Assembly (NCBI RefSeq): GCF_019649055.1
Contig: NW_026570290.1
Span: 677,261-741,260, forward strand
DNA length: 64,000 bases
Reading direction: 5' to 3'
Source: Paramacrobiotus metropolitanus
Lineage: Eukaryota; Tardigrada; Eutardigrada; Parachela; Macrobiotidae
Both the position numbers and the translations under genes were made by a program. A model generated the notes under the pieces. It ran no database searches, had not been told where the DNA came from, and saw only the letters and a list, made by a program, of their open reading frames with translations. Each line of letters starts with the position of its first letter. Position 1 is the first letter of the stretch. Below are positions 23,587 through 36,500 of the stretch, piece after piece.

Positions 23587-24914
23587 CTACTTGTCCCAAG
23601 TCAAAAGCACGTAGGTTGCGAAGAGTCCAATCATCTACAAATTAAACAAAAGTCAAATGCAACAATGTAACACTATTTCACTGTTTTCACATAACAGAAC
23701 GAAGCTGAAAGTTAAAAAGTACCGTTCCAACAAAAGCGCGGTTTATGACGCACATGCCGGCCAAGTTAAACCCTGGCGGGCTGCTTTGTAGCCTGTGCAG
23801 CGTGGCAAATAAAATTTTGTTGTTTTCCTCGGAGTTTTGGGAAATGAATTTTTCGTACAAGATCTTTCCCAACTGTTGTGCCTAAGGGTGGAATTTAGAT
23901 GAAGTCGCAGATAAAGACAATCTAACACGTATGTAGCTATATACTGTACGGTAACTGTATGATACAATTAGATTGACCGGTCGATACCTTATCATAAACG
24001 TACACCATGGACAACACGAAAACGCTCAATAATGCATACACCGTGCCAACAGTGTCGAATTTGAAATCCTCTTCGATACTGGTAAAAGTAAATTCCTTCC
24101 GCAGATTATCCGTAGCTACCAATGCATAGAAGAAATCCAAAGCGATCAAGCAAAAAACGCATATTCCGAGATCGTCCGCCATGCGGAGACATACAGTACT
24201 AAGGAAAGCATGGTCAGCAGTACATTCTTGCAATACTCTCCATTCGCTGGCGTCGGCGGCTTTGTCGCTAATTTTTTTAAACACGATACCCACGCAACAG
24301 CACCATATAACGATAAAACCTTGGAAGGCAATCAGATTGAGATCGCCAATCAGATACACCAACGGAATGAAGTCACTGTACCAGTTGCGCGTACTGTTAA
24401 GTACGAGTATGTTACCGAAGTGTTCACCGGTTCGGAATTCGTCATATGTGTGACTGCAAACGGACGCCATTTGCAACAAGGACAGCAACGACAGAATAAT
24501 GCAGTTGACGACAAGGACCACTCTATCTTGTGTTTGCAAATACGGTTGGAAAACGCTTCTAGCGTCGTCTAAATGACGTTTGGCATTCTGCATACCTAGG
24601 ATCTGGCTAATAAATAATGAGGGATACAGAACTCCTAGCGCAAGAAGAGACGTTGAAATTAAAAGCTCACTGGGCGTGGAGAATGTGGAGTCATTATTAA
24701 TGTTGTCAACGATGTCGGCTGTGCCGATAAAGGCCGACACCAGCAGTATGGCTGTAGGAATAAAAAAACGGGTAAATTCGATGATTGTTTTGCTCTGATG
24801 ACCTGGGAAGCGGCAAGGAAATTCTAAGCAACCGGTTAAGCGAATCAGCAGCAGCCAAGCATTTGGCAGCTTCTCCGGCCAAGGTTTTACGAGTTCCACG
24901 ATTGAAAATGGCAT
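23587..24914 (-). CDS. gustatory-receptor-like 7TM protein 8
   Basis: Exons 24914..23988, 23881..23723 and 23634..23587, joined at phase 0, give 377 residues. The first donor gtatcg follows VYDK. The signature is varied to TPSELL. Exon 2 ends SPPGFNLAGMCVINRAFVGT; exon 3 is MIGLFATYVLLTWDK. It is the closest relative of receptor 9 (shared CLRMADDLG/CLKMADDLG, TDNLRKEFTF, and LLLIRLTGC near the start), and both resemble receptors 1 and 2 in the exon 2 start (AQ.LG.IL). The pair is separated from the main cluster by the lipocalin-like gene. Confidence 0.84.
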
Positions 24915-25608
24915 TATTTCGTATTCTCAGTAGTGTTGCAAATGTGTTAAAGCAACTTAACAGTGTGATACGATTAGATACCTTTTTGGATAAACAAAAC
25001 ATGCACTGTTCCAACTAAACAGACGTTATATTTAGGACGTGCGTCGTATTGAGTACAGTTGAACGGCTGCATCTCTGCATTTTGCAGTATAAACTTTTAC
25101 AGATACACGAATGAACTATGCCCATATTTCCATTGTTTGATTAAGGCAACTCTGGTGGTAGCTAAATCAACAACAACTTCGATTCTCCGGCGCTCCGCTA
25201 TCTGCGTGACGAACACTACATTTGTTTGGTAAAAGCTGCTACAGAGTGCTAGTGTCTCACCGGATTCTACGTAAAATACAAGCATGAAGTACGACAATGC
25301 CACCTCGGGAGTATAAACTAGGAAGTAGCTGCCATTGGCGCTAACAGCATTCCACGATTCCCGAAACTCCATTTTTATATTTTTTGTTGATGTTGATTTA
25401 TATCGTGTTTGTTTGTCATTATCTGACTGACTAAAATTTTCAAAATTAAACAAAAAAATTTTCCAATAGCCTAAACACCCAAAAGTTTTCACTTTAGGGT
25501 TAAAGTCTCCTTTAATGGAGTTTGGCTACTGTAGTTGCTATAATAATAATAATAATCATGAGGGAAAAACCTAGGTCTTCAGCGCATTTCCCGGCTTGGG
25601 ACCTGAAA
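24915..25608. other. spacer between receptors 8 and 9
   Basis: This holds the upstream region of receptor 8 and the 3' flank of receptor 9. It also contains one candidate small frame listed separately and an (ATA)n microsatellite at about 25540-25557. Confidence 0.45.
25097..25372 (-). CDS. hypothetical small protein (doubtful)
   Basis: A 91-codon frame from ATG 25372. The translation is not low-complexity and alternates hydrophobic and polar residues (ESWNAVSANGSYFLVYTPEV ... RRRIEVVVDLATTRVALIKQ), as in a beta-rich domain. No family is recognised. It lies between two receptor genes on the same strand and might be a chance frame, a single-exon gene or a gene relic. Confidence 0.2.
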   Translation of the reverse strand: MEFRESWNAVSANGSYFLVYTPEVALSYFMLVFYVESGETLALCSSFYQTNVVFVTQIAERRRIEVVVDLATTRVALIKQWKYGHSSFVYL

Positions 25609-26882
25609 CTAGTTGTCCCAAGTCAGTAGTAAATATGTTGCGAACAATCCAATCATCTGCAAGCAATTTAATAGTTATTCAGTTATGGCAGCGTTGAGTT
25701 ACATGACTTATGGCAAGACGAAACGTACCGTCCCACTAAAATCGCGATTTATAACGCACATGCCGGCCACATTAAATCCCGGTGGATTGGTGTGTAGTCG
25801 ATATACAGAATTAAACAGCATTCTGTTGTGCTCTTCGGAGTTCTGGGTGTTGAATTTTTCGTGCAAGATTTTTCCCAGTTCCTGAGCCTAGAGTCACAAC
25901 TTTAAAGTGTCAAGAAAAATACGAATCGCAGTAACAAATTTACCGGTCGTACCTTATCGTGAACGTATACCATGGATACCAGGAATGTGATCAACAAGGC
26001 AAACACCGTACCGACAGTGTCTGCTGTGAAGCTTTCTTCGAGACCAGCAAAAGTGAATTCTTTACGGAGATTATCCGTAGAAACCAGTGCATAGACGAAA
26101 TCCGAGGTGATCAAACAAAATACGCTTAATCCCAGGTCGTCCGCCATTTTAAGACACACAGTACTAAGGAAGGCGTGGTCAGCAGCACATTCTTGCACTA
26201 CCTTCCAGTCGCCGGTTCTGGCGGCTTTAACGCGGATATTTTTAAACACAGTCCCCACATAGCAGCACCACATAGTGACAAAACCTTGGAATGCAACTAG
26301 ATTGAGGTCGCCAATCAGATATACCAGCGAAATGCACCCGCTGTACCAGTTGAGCGTAGCGTTACCATTGGATGATACGTTGCCGAAATGATCACCGGTG
26401 TGGAAGTCCTCATATGTGTGACTGCAGTAAGCCACCATGTTCAGTAAGCACAGCAGCATCAGCAGAATCCAGAGCACACCAAGGATCATTCTGTCTCGGA
26501 TTTGCAAATATGCTGCATAGAACTTTCTAGCGTCCTTCAAATGGTATTTAGAATTCTGGAATCCGAAAATCCCGCTGATGAAAAACGCAGGATAGAGGAT
26601 TCCCATGGCCAGTAACGATGTTGACATGAGAAGCTGACTGGGCGTGGAAAATGTGGAATGGATTTTAATATTGTCAACGATATCCGACGTGCCAAAAAAG
26701 GCCGAAACCAGCAGTATGGTTGTAGGGATTAGAAACCGTGTACATTCTTTGACTGTTCTGCACCACTGGCCGGGGAAGCGGTGGGGATATTGTACGCAGC
26801 CGGTTAAGCGGATAAGTAGCAGCCAAGTATTCGGCAGCTCATCCGTCCAGGATTTCAAGAACTTCGTATTTGCAAACTGCAT
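25609..26882 (-). CDS. gustatory-receptor-like 7TM protein 9
   Basis: Exons 26882..25953, 25887..25729 and 25656..25609, joined at phase 0, give 378 residues. The signature is TPSQLL. Exon 2 ends NPPGFNVAGMCVINRDFSGT, with Asp replacing the usual Ala of NRAF; exon 3 is MIGLFATYLLLTWDN. The exon lengths are the same as receptor 8 apart from one codon in exon 1, marking a tandem duplicate. Helix layout and the late motif (ADDLGLSVFCLITSDFVYAL) match the family. Confidence 0.84.
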
Positions 26883-29800
26883 TATCTTTACAAGTTTACC
26901 TCAGTGTAAAACACTAATATTCGAAAAACAATGTCCGTTTGATACGACCACATCGAGTCTGTACTTTTAAAAAGAAAGGTATGAAGCGTGTTTCAATTAA
27001 ACAAACGTGAAGTTTGTTAGGGAAACCATACGGCATACGGTAGCTGCATTGCACAATTATTTGCAAGCATAGAGTTGTCATCAGCGGGCGGTATAAAACG
27101 GTTTTGCACATAAATTTTGTGGTATTGCCTTTATTTGATCAAGAACCCTCCGGGTGCGTTATGCTAACACCAACTATCGACTCGACTCCACTTTACACGT
27201 GACATTAGTTTGCTAATTTCCAAATATTAGCAGATATATTCCTCTTCCTCTGTACTCGTACTCAAAGGTTTCCGAGTTCTTGCGGATAGCTCTTGGGAAC
27301 ATGTTTACTGAAGCCGACAAAAAACCATTTTACCCGTAAGGAAATCATGCACTAGAAAGCACCGTCTTCGTGGTGTGTGTTTACTGTTCAGTTAACTACT
27401 GTACGATGTTGACATACATGATAAACTGGCGCCCGGACGGGCCTATTTAACGGCCAGGGTCAAAAAGAGCTGTCGGGACCCCTTACGACAGGCCGCGGGT
27501 AGATTATCCGCACCTCCTAGTGAGATAATGCGGATTTATCCTGGCTCGGAAGAAGCGTTATTTCGATTCAAGTAATCACGACCGACTTCGCCGCTACATT
27601 GTGCTGTTATACACTAAATTCTCGGCGCCTGTGAATGCCGCCTTCGCAAGAGAACTTACGAACCCCGGCCCGGCAGAGAGAAAATGCTATCGGCACCCGC
27701 ATTTTCTTCGCCTATGTCTTCGCCTTCGCCGACAGTGCGCCATAAATGCCAGAATCCTCAAAAAAGATATTTTGACATCATGCCGGTCTTGTTAAAGCAT
27801 CTTTCTAACTTTATTGTTAGAAACGAATGCGACTTGGGGGGGATGTCACGCCGCAAAGGTACAGGCGATGGTGACTGTGCGGAGAATTTCGAAGCGTATA
27901 TTGACTACCAACGAGAAAAGAAAAGATTTGGCTGTCGATAAAAACCTACCTAAGATGGGCACTGGACACCACTAGACAAATAAATGCCGGCCGAAAAATT
28001 ACATTCAGGCATTTTCGTAGCGCATTCAATTCGCCCATTGCCGGATGACCATTATAATCGCAATGCCGGGCATGGACTACTTACGATCCACATGGCACCA
28101 GCAGCCGTAAGCATAACCGCCGGCTAGGTGTATTCCGTGCATTCACAACCAGGTCCGATAGGGGAAGGTGGTCCCCGTTTTCCCTTTTTGACTGCCGGGA
28201 GAAAAGCCGACTGGGTTCAGAAACTGGAGGAAAGTGAGCACCACAGATGCATTTTAAAATGTCTAACTGGTCGGAAATTTCTGAATGTTTTAAATTCTTT
28301 AAAAAACGTCTTTTTCGATATTTCTTCAAATTTTAGGGAATCTAAATGAAATTTTTTTAGAGCTTTTTTAAGACTTTGTAAAGATTTCTGGAAATTTTTT
28401 CGAAAATGCACTCCGTCCCCCGGCGGAGACTTCGACATTTATGTTTCACCTCTGCGATAAACAAAAGATACAAATCGCAAACAGGTGCTTCCCATTCATT
28501 TGACTGCATGTCCAAATCTAATCGCTTGCATATACGCAGGCATGCAAATGGTAAGCCGGGCCGGTCATTAATTACAGTACTGGCTGCTCTGGGTCGAATA
28601 CTTTAAAAATTCATATCTCGCCTCCAAGTTACTATATTTCTATACACTTTTCCCCACCAGATAGAGCACACTTCAGTTGGTGGGATTGCAAGTTTTGAGA
28701 AACTGGCCTTTTTGAGAAAAGCCAAAATAGGGGTAACCTTAAAATCCGCCCCCAACCGCCCACTCCTTGCAGAAAATCGCTGTCCTGGGTCTGTTTACGA
28801 AGCATTCTAATTACAAAAAAACAGCGAAAAATATAGTACTGTTTCAGTGTAACTGCTTGATAAACCATTTGGGAGAACTGCAAAAAATGCAGTATTTCTT
28901 ATCGTACTGTCTCTACTCGTACAGTAAGTACTCATGCAGATGTTCTCCGTTCTCGGGAAATCGAAGTTAACGACAGTCGACACGCAAGAAAAATCTGCTT
29001 TATCGAGCGACCGCACTGGGAGCGAGGCTATGGCAGCTGTGGCTGACTGCCACCCAGTGGGTGCCACTGGGTTCGTAGCACTGACAAGCTATGGTTGAAA
29101 ATATTTTGACAAAATATTTTCTTGTACAGATACAGTATGTACAGAAATAATTGTATATATTATAAACTTTTGTTTTCGGTGGTGCTCTGTTTTCACTTTC
29201 AAGTGCAATCTTTACCATCCAACACTTTACGGCCATTGTATTATCGGCTTACTCTCTCCATTCGGTTTGCATTGCCGCTTTACTGGCTGCAGTTTGCATT
29301 ATTAGCTGTTTTCTTATGACTTGTGAGCGCGTCTACTGTAATAGTGTTGATTGCTGTTGTTGCTGCTGCACTCCCTTCGTCGATTTGACTTTATCGTTCG
29401 GTGATATCTTAGCCCTTGCCCCTGGATACTACACCGTAAGGGTCTCCCATTCCTTGTGACAGCATCGAACATGATCGAAGCTGGTTCGGGGAGTATGGTG
29501 AGTGCGTCATCGTTTGCTTTCGATATGTGCACCGACGTTAAACATGGAACCACGCAGCATTACGTTTATATTGGGTTTTAAATTACTAGTACATACAGTA
29601 AAACCTGTGTAATTTGAACACCTACGGTTCCTTCGAAAGTGTTCAATGTAAGGAACTGTTCAATAGTCGCAGTTGCTTTCGCCGTGTACGAGACGCACCG
29701 GTTCCTATACGGTCTTTCAATATTCGCGGTTGTTCAGTTTTCGCAGTTGTTCAATCACACAGAATTTACTAAAGTTTACAGCATACCTCACTATCTTTAT

Positions 29801-30541
29801 CATTTTCTTGCGTGCGTTCATTATTTACTAGAGCCCACCCCCTTCCCTCCTGGCGGTACATTTAATTTTGCACACACAATGGGGATCCCAAAGGGGATCA
29901 TTACTGGGGGGGGGGGGTTAAAAATTCAAGATCACATTCTTCGACACCCTACAGATGCAAAAGTTGGGCCATCAGTATCTACGGCATTAAAATTAGCAAC
30001 GTTTTTTTATTATTCCCGCGAAACAAGTTTCAACCCGATGCAGAGAAATACTAGACTATGCAAAATAGACCGACCCGTGGTACAGCAAAGTACGTAGTTA
30101 CGTACTTACCTAGTTACCTGTTGACAGCGTAGAGAAATTCACAGCAATTATCGTAGTGCAGTGGCTAGTTACAGTGTATGGCATCGTGGGTGCAGCGGCG
30201 CAACCCCGGGATGCCCTCACGGCCATTCTGCCTACGAATTTTCACATGAAATATAGTTTTTCCCGCATTCATGGGTTAGTTTCTATTTAGATGTTAGTTA
30301 GCGTTTGTTAAAAAACAACTTGAAGGGGAAAATAAGTTTTCCGCAGTTTGATTTTCCCTTTTCCTCATTCATATTACTTTACTAACCAAGATTCGGTCCA
30401 AGAATATTGAAATATGTAGATTGGGAACAGCCACCTAATGGAATCAGTTGCGCTGTGACCAACCCCCACCGCTGACTGCTTCTGTCCAACCATTGCATTT
30501 CCGGGCGACCGGTGTCACCTCACCTCGTGTGTTCGTACACC
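26883..30541. other. gene-poor spacer before the zinc-finger array
   Basis: About 3.7 kb without a gene I can support. It includes a G11 run near 29906-29917 and low-complexity AT-rich parts. The segment from about 29,030 onward resembles the regions upstream of the next two zinc-finger genes in places (gccacccagtgg motif; short matches near 30,050-30,180), so it probably holds the promoter of zinc-finger gene 1. Confidence 0.45.
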
Positions 30542-33500
30542 ATGAACCCCAAGGAAGCTACCGCGACCCTCATCGACTACATGCGCACCACGGGCTTCTT
30601 CCATTTCCAGTGCGGCCCCTGCTGTAAAACCTTCCCGCACAAATCCCTCCTTGATCTGCACAACGCCACCCATACCCCGCCCATCGAACCGCCCAGCCAG
30701 CGCCGATGTCCAGCCTGTGATTTCACCGGGAGCGACTTTCAGCAGCTGGCCGAGCATGCCATCCAGCACGCACTGCGGCCCGCCGACTGGATGCGGTGTC
30801 CGTTGTGCGGGCAGGAAGTGGGGCGTGTTATGGATACTCCCATGCGACGCCACCTGGAAGTCAAGCACCCCGGTGCGTTGGCGGCCATCTGGGCGGATTG
30901 GCCGTTCCCCTGCGAACACTGTCCACGGCGGTATTTTTTCCGGAAGGAACTGGTGCGACATATGTGCAAGATGCACCCGGGCGCCTCCTTACTGTCGGGC
31001 CTTGCGGAACCGTGTCCGTACTGCGGAAAACTGCTGACGAAGCTGAATCGGCATCTAGGACAGAATCGCTGCCCAGCCCCGTGGGATCAGAAGCCGTATC
31101 GCTGTCAACAGTGCCAGACCGGGTACTGCACTCACGGGAGCTTCATGTGGCACGTTAACAGCGTCCATGCGGGAGATGTCGCAGTTGGCTTCGGTACGCC
31201 GGTAATTTTCGGTTCTGCTTGTTAGAGTTTTATGGAAAATAAAATGCGAAAACAGTTGTCTGGATTGATTTTATGCATGTCGTACGGTACATTTTGCGTT
31301 TCCTTTCGGTTTGCACATAAGTTTAAAAAGGTGATTCTAATGGATTTTTGCACGGTTTGATTATCAACTGAATATTTCCGAAAGTCTGCTGACTTTTCTT
31401 CTGTTCGGTTTTTCATATCAGAATTTTGACAACCCACTGATTTTTCACATCATCATTAGGACAAACGACAGGTCATCTATCGGAGGAAGTTCGCACGTTG
31501 CCGGCCCAAGTTAGAAAAATCAAGGAAAGCCTTAAGAAAAAGTTTCGGCAAAATGCAAAGTCGGGTGAGATCGATTATCGTCTCTGTTTAATTTTCAATT
31601 TTACGTGATTACTAGCGCGAATTATATCTACCACGTGATTTAGCCTCTTCATTACAAGAAACATCAACCTTTTCCTCAGAGGAAGTGGACAAGTTTTCTG
31701 TTCAGGAGTTAGAAGGAAACACAGGTAAGGCTGGCTTTTGCCGATATATTTTGATTTTTCAACGTGCTGGTTTCTGTAGACGATAAAGATCCGAATCACG
31801 CTCCCGATGATCAGGCCCAGACGGACCTATCAAACGCTGAAAACCCTCCCTTACTTGAAGCAGCTTCCTGGAATGAACTCCAGTCACTCCCGGTGCGTGC
31901 AATTAAGGAAGAATTGTTTGGTTGGATGGATAACGATACATCGGAGCTTCAAATCAGCCAGCTGTGTCATACGGGGCTACCGTATGGAGAAGCGGATCCT
32001 TCTTCGGCTGACTGGAGTTCCGTTTGCCCCGCGGTACACGATGGCACACAATTTCGTGATACGACCCTTTCATGTGATCCAGGAGCGGAAATTGTTGATG
32101 ATGTAAACAATGCCTTGGTGTCAGCGCCGCCGTCCACTCAACCGGCAACAGAGTGTTTCGCAACGCCTGCAGGTATCCAAACTATAGGCTCATAGTAAAT
32201 GCTTCATGATCAGTGAAAATTAGATACAGTGTAAATTGTGTAATAGCCAAAATTTCTATCCTTCTTAGAATGAAAATTAAGGTACTTCACACAGCCGTGG
32301 CGCTTTTTCTATTAAGAATTAAACTGCAACGTTGCTTGAGAAAACACGTTGCACACTTGCACTTGCGCTTGTTATTGTAATCTGTATGTTGACGAACGTT
32401 CACGATCGCTTTACAGACACGCCTTCCGCGGGAAACACACCTACCGAGCCTCAGCCTACGGCATCTAGTTCAGTTCGTTCTTTCAAGCACGCTCGTGTAC
32501 CTAAACCAAAGAAGAAATCGTCTGTGATAAATAAAGGCAGTCTGATGGAAGGGGGGGATGACCACGACGATGCTATGGCGGCTGCAGACTGCGAAGAGGC
32601 TGGCTACCCTAGACCTTCAAATCTTTACAGGGTACCATCGCCAGCAGAGGTCGCGGTGGCCTGTGCTTACATGAAAGCCACCGGTTATTTCTATTACTTC
32701 TGTCCCCCGTGTCACAATACCTTCCCCACGAAGTCCTTACTTGATCTGCATAATACATTATGTCATCCTACCATGGATGCCGGTAACACTGACGAACCGA
32801 CTGAGAAATGTCCCGAATGTGATTGCACCGGTGAGGAGATGCTCCAGCATGTCAACCAGCACGCTTATCGCACGAAAGACTGGGTATCGTGTATAATCTG
32901 CGGCACAGCTGTCTGTCAGGATCGCGGAGCTCTGTATGCTTCCATTCGTCGGCATGTGGATGAGGAGCACCCGGAAGAGTTCGACGTCATCTGCGCCGAT
33001 TGGGAGCTGCAGTGCATGGAAGGGGATTGCCGGGAAATGTTCTTTGCCAGCGCACAGTTGGTGCGCCATATCAGCTGCATTCATGACAAAGAACGATGGG
33101 ACGATCAAGCGATCCCACTGGAGCGCAACGGGCCGATACCGTGTCAGCAGTGTGGTAAGCTGTTCGTGAACATGGAGGGTCTGTACACCCATATCGGTAT
33201 TTGTCATACGGGTACACCCGCCGACCAAATGGAAGCACGCAAAAAGCGGAAACAAACCAGGAAATATTACGGATCCAAACACGTCCTAGCGCGTTTGGCC
33301 CGCCGCCCGGAAGAGTTTCCACACCACTGCGGAAAATGCCCGGCCCGGTTCATGACGGAGATCGGTCTGCTGAACCACGATAAAATGCGGCATACCGGCG
33401 ACACCGCGGCTGCGGACGCGGAGGTGCTGCAGGAGAAGTTCCCGTGTTTGCAATGCCATCGCCGGTACGACAGCGGCCGGGGCTTGGCGGCTCATGTCCG

Positions 33501-36500
33501 GTTGTGGCATGAAGAGAAGCGGTGTGTGTACTGCGATGAGACGATAAAGGAATACAACTGGCACATGACGAAGCACAAAGTCGACGGCCAGTTTCCCTGC
33601 CCGCAGTGCCCGAATGTTTTTGACCGGTACAAGGCGCTTCTACGCCACATGGAGCAGTACCACTGGGCCCGGCATGTTTGTGTGACCTGTGGACACATCT
33701 GCAAGGGGAAGACGGCGTTCCGAGCGCATGCTCGCGAGTGCGGTGGAAGTATTGCGCAGAAGAATGTCCTCCAGTATGTAACGGATGATACGCCTGCCGA
33801 GCGTCAACATGATGACGAACTGGTACCGCGGAAAAAACGGGCTGGAGCGAAACGTAAGCGTCAGCGGATTGTTGGCGCGGGTACGTATGGATATTGCATG
33901 GTCGTTATGTAAACCGCGATAGACAAGGCATTCTACGTCTACGTTGCATACGGCTCAATTCTGTTCATACTTCGTACTCTGCATTTGAAGTAAATTTCGT
34001 GCCATAGATTCTCTAATTTAGGGTATGTGGATTGTTTTTTTTTTGCTAGCTATGGATGATACCAAGACGGAGCTACAATTACCAGCAAAAGCCGACGAAG
34101 CGGGAGCAAATGATGGTGCGCTGATTACAAATCTTGGCATTGTTTTATAGCCGTGGTTCGTATCTGTAATTCCTGTATGAGTAATGTGACTTTAATACTA
34201 TCCTTGTGTAGATTGTGTAGAATCCATGGTCTCGACCGGCGATGTGTCATTGTTGCGCGGTATCGACAAGAGCGACTTGGCTGCTCTACCGCACTGCGAT
34301 GCGGGGAATGGCGCTGACGCGGATGGAAATCTGACTGCGACTGGATCCTGTCCCGTTGACCTGCCGGGGAAATTCCGGTGCGCTCAATGTAATCGCAGCT
34401 ATGAGAGCGCTTGGGGCTTGGGTGCTCATGTCCGGTTGAAGCACACCGGGTTGCAGTGTGTGTATTGCGGGGTGACGCTGACGGAGTACATCTGGCATCC
34501 GGCGCAGCACAAAATCGACGGCGTGTTCCCCTGTACGCAGTGTGCGAGGGTTTTTGACCGGTATGCCGCGGTGAAACGCCATATGGACTGCCGCCATGCC
34601 GGCAGGCATGTCTGTGTGGCGTGTGGACATGTTTGCCCGGATAAGGCGGCGTTCGGAGAACATGCCGGAAAATGTATTGGAAGAACTGCGGAAAAGGATG
34701 TCGCAGACCCTGTAATGGACGGTAAGCCTGAGTTTCTCGCTGTTGTTTTTAAACAATTTTTTATTATATACTTAAGATGATTTGTTGAATCTCTATTCTG
34801 AGATGATTTGTTGAATCTCTGTCTTCTAGTTACGGATAACACTGAGATGGAGCTGCACATACCAAAGGAAACCGACGGCGCAGAAGTAAATGATGGTGTG
34901 TTGATCAAATTCAGTGTTTTCCTGCTCCTATCTGCAACTTCAATGTAACAATCATAATTTATTCTTTCAGGTTATGAGACATGCGCGAGCCCCTTAATAA
35001 CAACCAACAGACTATCATTATTGCTCGGCATCGACAACCGGGACCCGCCCGTTCTACCTCAGTGCGATCCGATAAATGGCGCTGACGCAGATGGAGATTT
35101 ACCTGCGACTGAATCCTGCTCCGTTGACTGCGCACTACCAGGTGCGACATTACCCGATAATGGTGAACTGGAGAGCTCTGCACAATTTACCTCACTACCG
35201 TTGGATGTTGGTCCGTCCGGTAACGACGACAACGACGACGATGCCGGGTTGTCCTTTGTTTCTTCCCCGGGTGAACCCTTCCCGGCTGGAGATAACGATC
35301 AGTGCGACTCGCCGGACCCTCTGGGAGCACTGATCCCGAGTGCTTCCCCGTCGCCGGCAGTGCCCACTGAAAAGTCGTGCGATACTCTACCTGCAGAAAT
35401 TCCCATTGGAGATTCATTAATGGAATTGCCCAATGGCATGGAGGAGTCCACCGCGTCCATCATTGATTACATGCGCACCACGGGAGTCTTTCAGTTCCAA
35501 TGCGCTCCCTGTCGTATACACTTCCAGCATCTCTCTCTGCTGGATCTTCACAACGCCACCCATACCCCGCCTACTGAACCCCTTAGTCAGCGCCAATGTC
35601 CAGCCTGTGATTTCACCGGCAGTGAGTTCCAGCAATTGGCCAAGCATGCCATCCAGCACGCACTGGGCAAAAGCGACTGGGTGGAGTGTCCGTTTTGCGG
35701 ACAGAAAGTGGGTCGTGTGAAAGATGACCGCATGCGGCTGCACCTGGGAACCAAACATCCCGGCGAGCTGGCGGCCATCTGGGCAGATTGGCCGTTCCCT
35801 TGCGAACACTGTCCGCGGCGGTATTTTTCCCGAAATGGATTGATGCGGCATACGGGAAAGATGCATCCGGGCGCCTCCTTACTGTCGGGCCTTACGGAGG
35901 CGTGCCCGTACTGCGGAAAAGTGCTGACGAAGCTGCATCAGCATCTAGGACAGAATCGCTGCCGAGCCCCGTGGGATCGGCTGCCATATCGCTGTCAGCA
36001 GTGTCAAAGCGGATTTTGCACTAACGGACAGTTCGTGCACCACGTTGACGCTGTCCATGCGGGAGATGTCGCAGGCTGCGGTAAGTCCGGGATTGTAAAA
36101 TAGAATCTTTGTTTGCTTCTTAGAGATATATGTTTTTGTTGCACGCTGTTTATGGACTTGATCTTGAATTTTGTACCGCGGACCACTGTTCGATTTTTCA
36201 TGCTTTTTGTACCCTTCGATGTAGGTGATGCCCAAGAAGATTTCTGTGCTCTCCCACGCGAAGGCACTGCTCCAGAGACGGCGCTACGTGTGTCTCCTGA
36301 TATTTCCGCTGATGATCCGTCGGCTGGTCCAACGTTACGGCGGAGCAAGCGTTTATCGACACGGCAGCAATCTGCTGCGTCGAAGCCGGAATTGCCGATG
36401 CTGACATTACCATCTGCAAAAGACCAATCTCCGATGAATGATTTTGATAAGCAACCCGAATTAATCAGTGCCGTTTCCGATGACGAGATGCTCCAAGATT

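Noticed and set aside
27420-27580. GC-rich hairpin-like stretch that looked like a tRNA or structured RNA
   Set aside because: No A and B box pair at tRNA spacing and no convincing cloverleaf could be drawn.
29639-30097. 152-codon plus-strand frame upstream of the zinc-finger array
   Set aside because: It crosses a G run and simple sequence, has no domain character, and matches spacer rather than coding composition.
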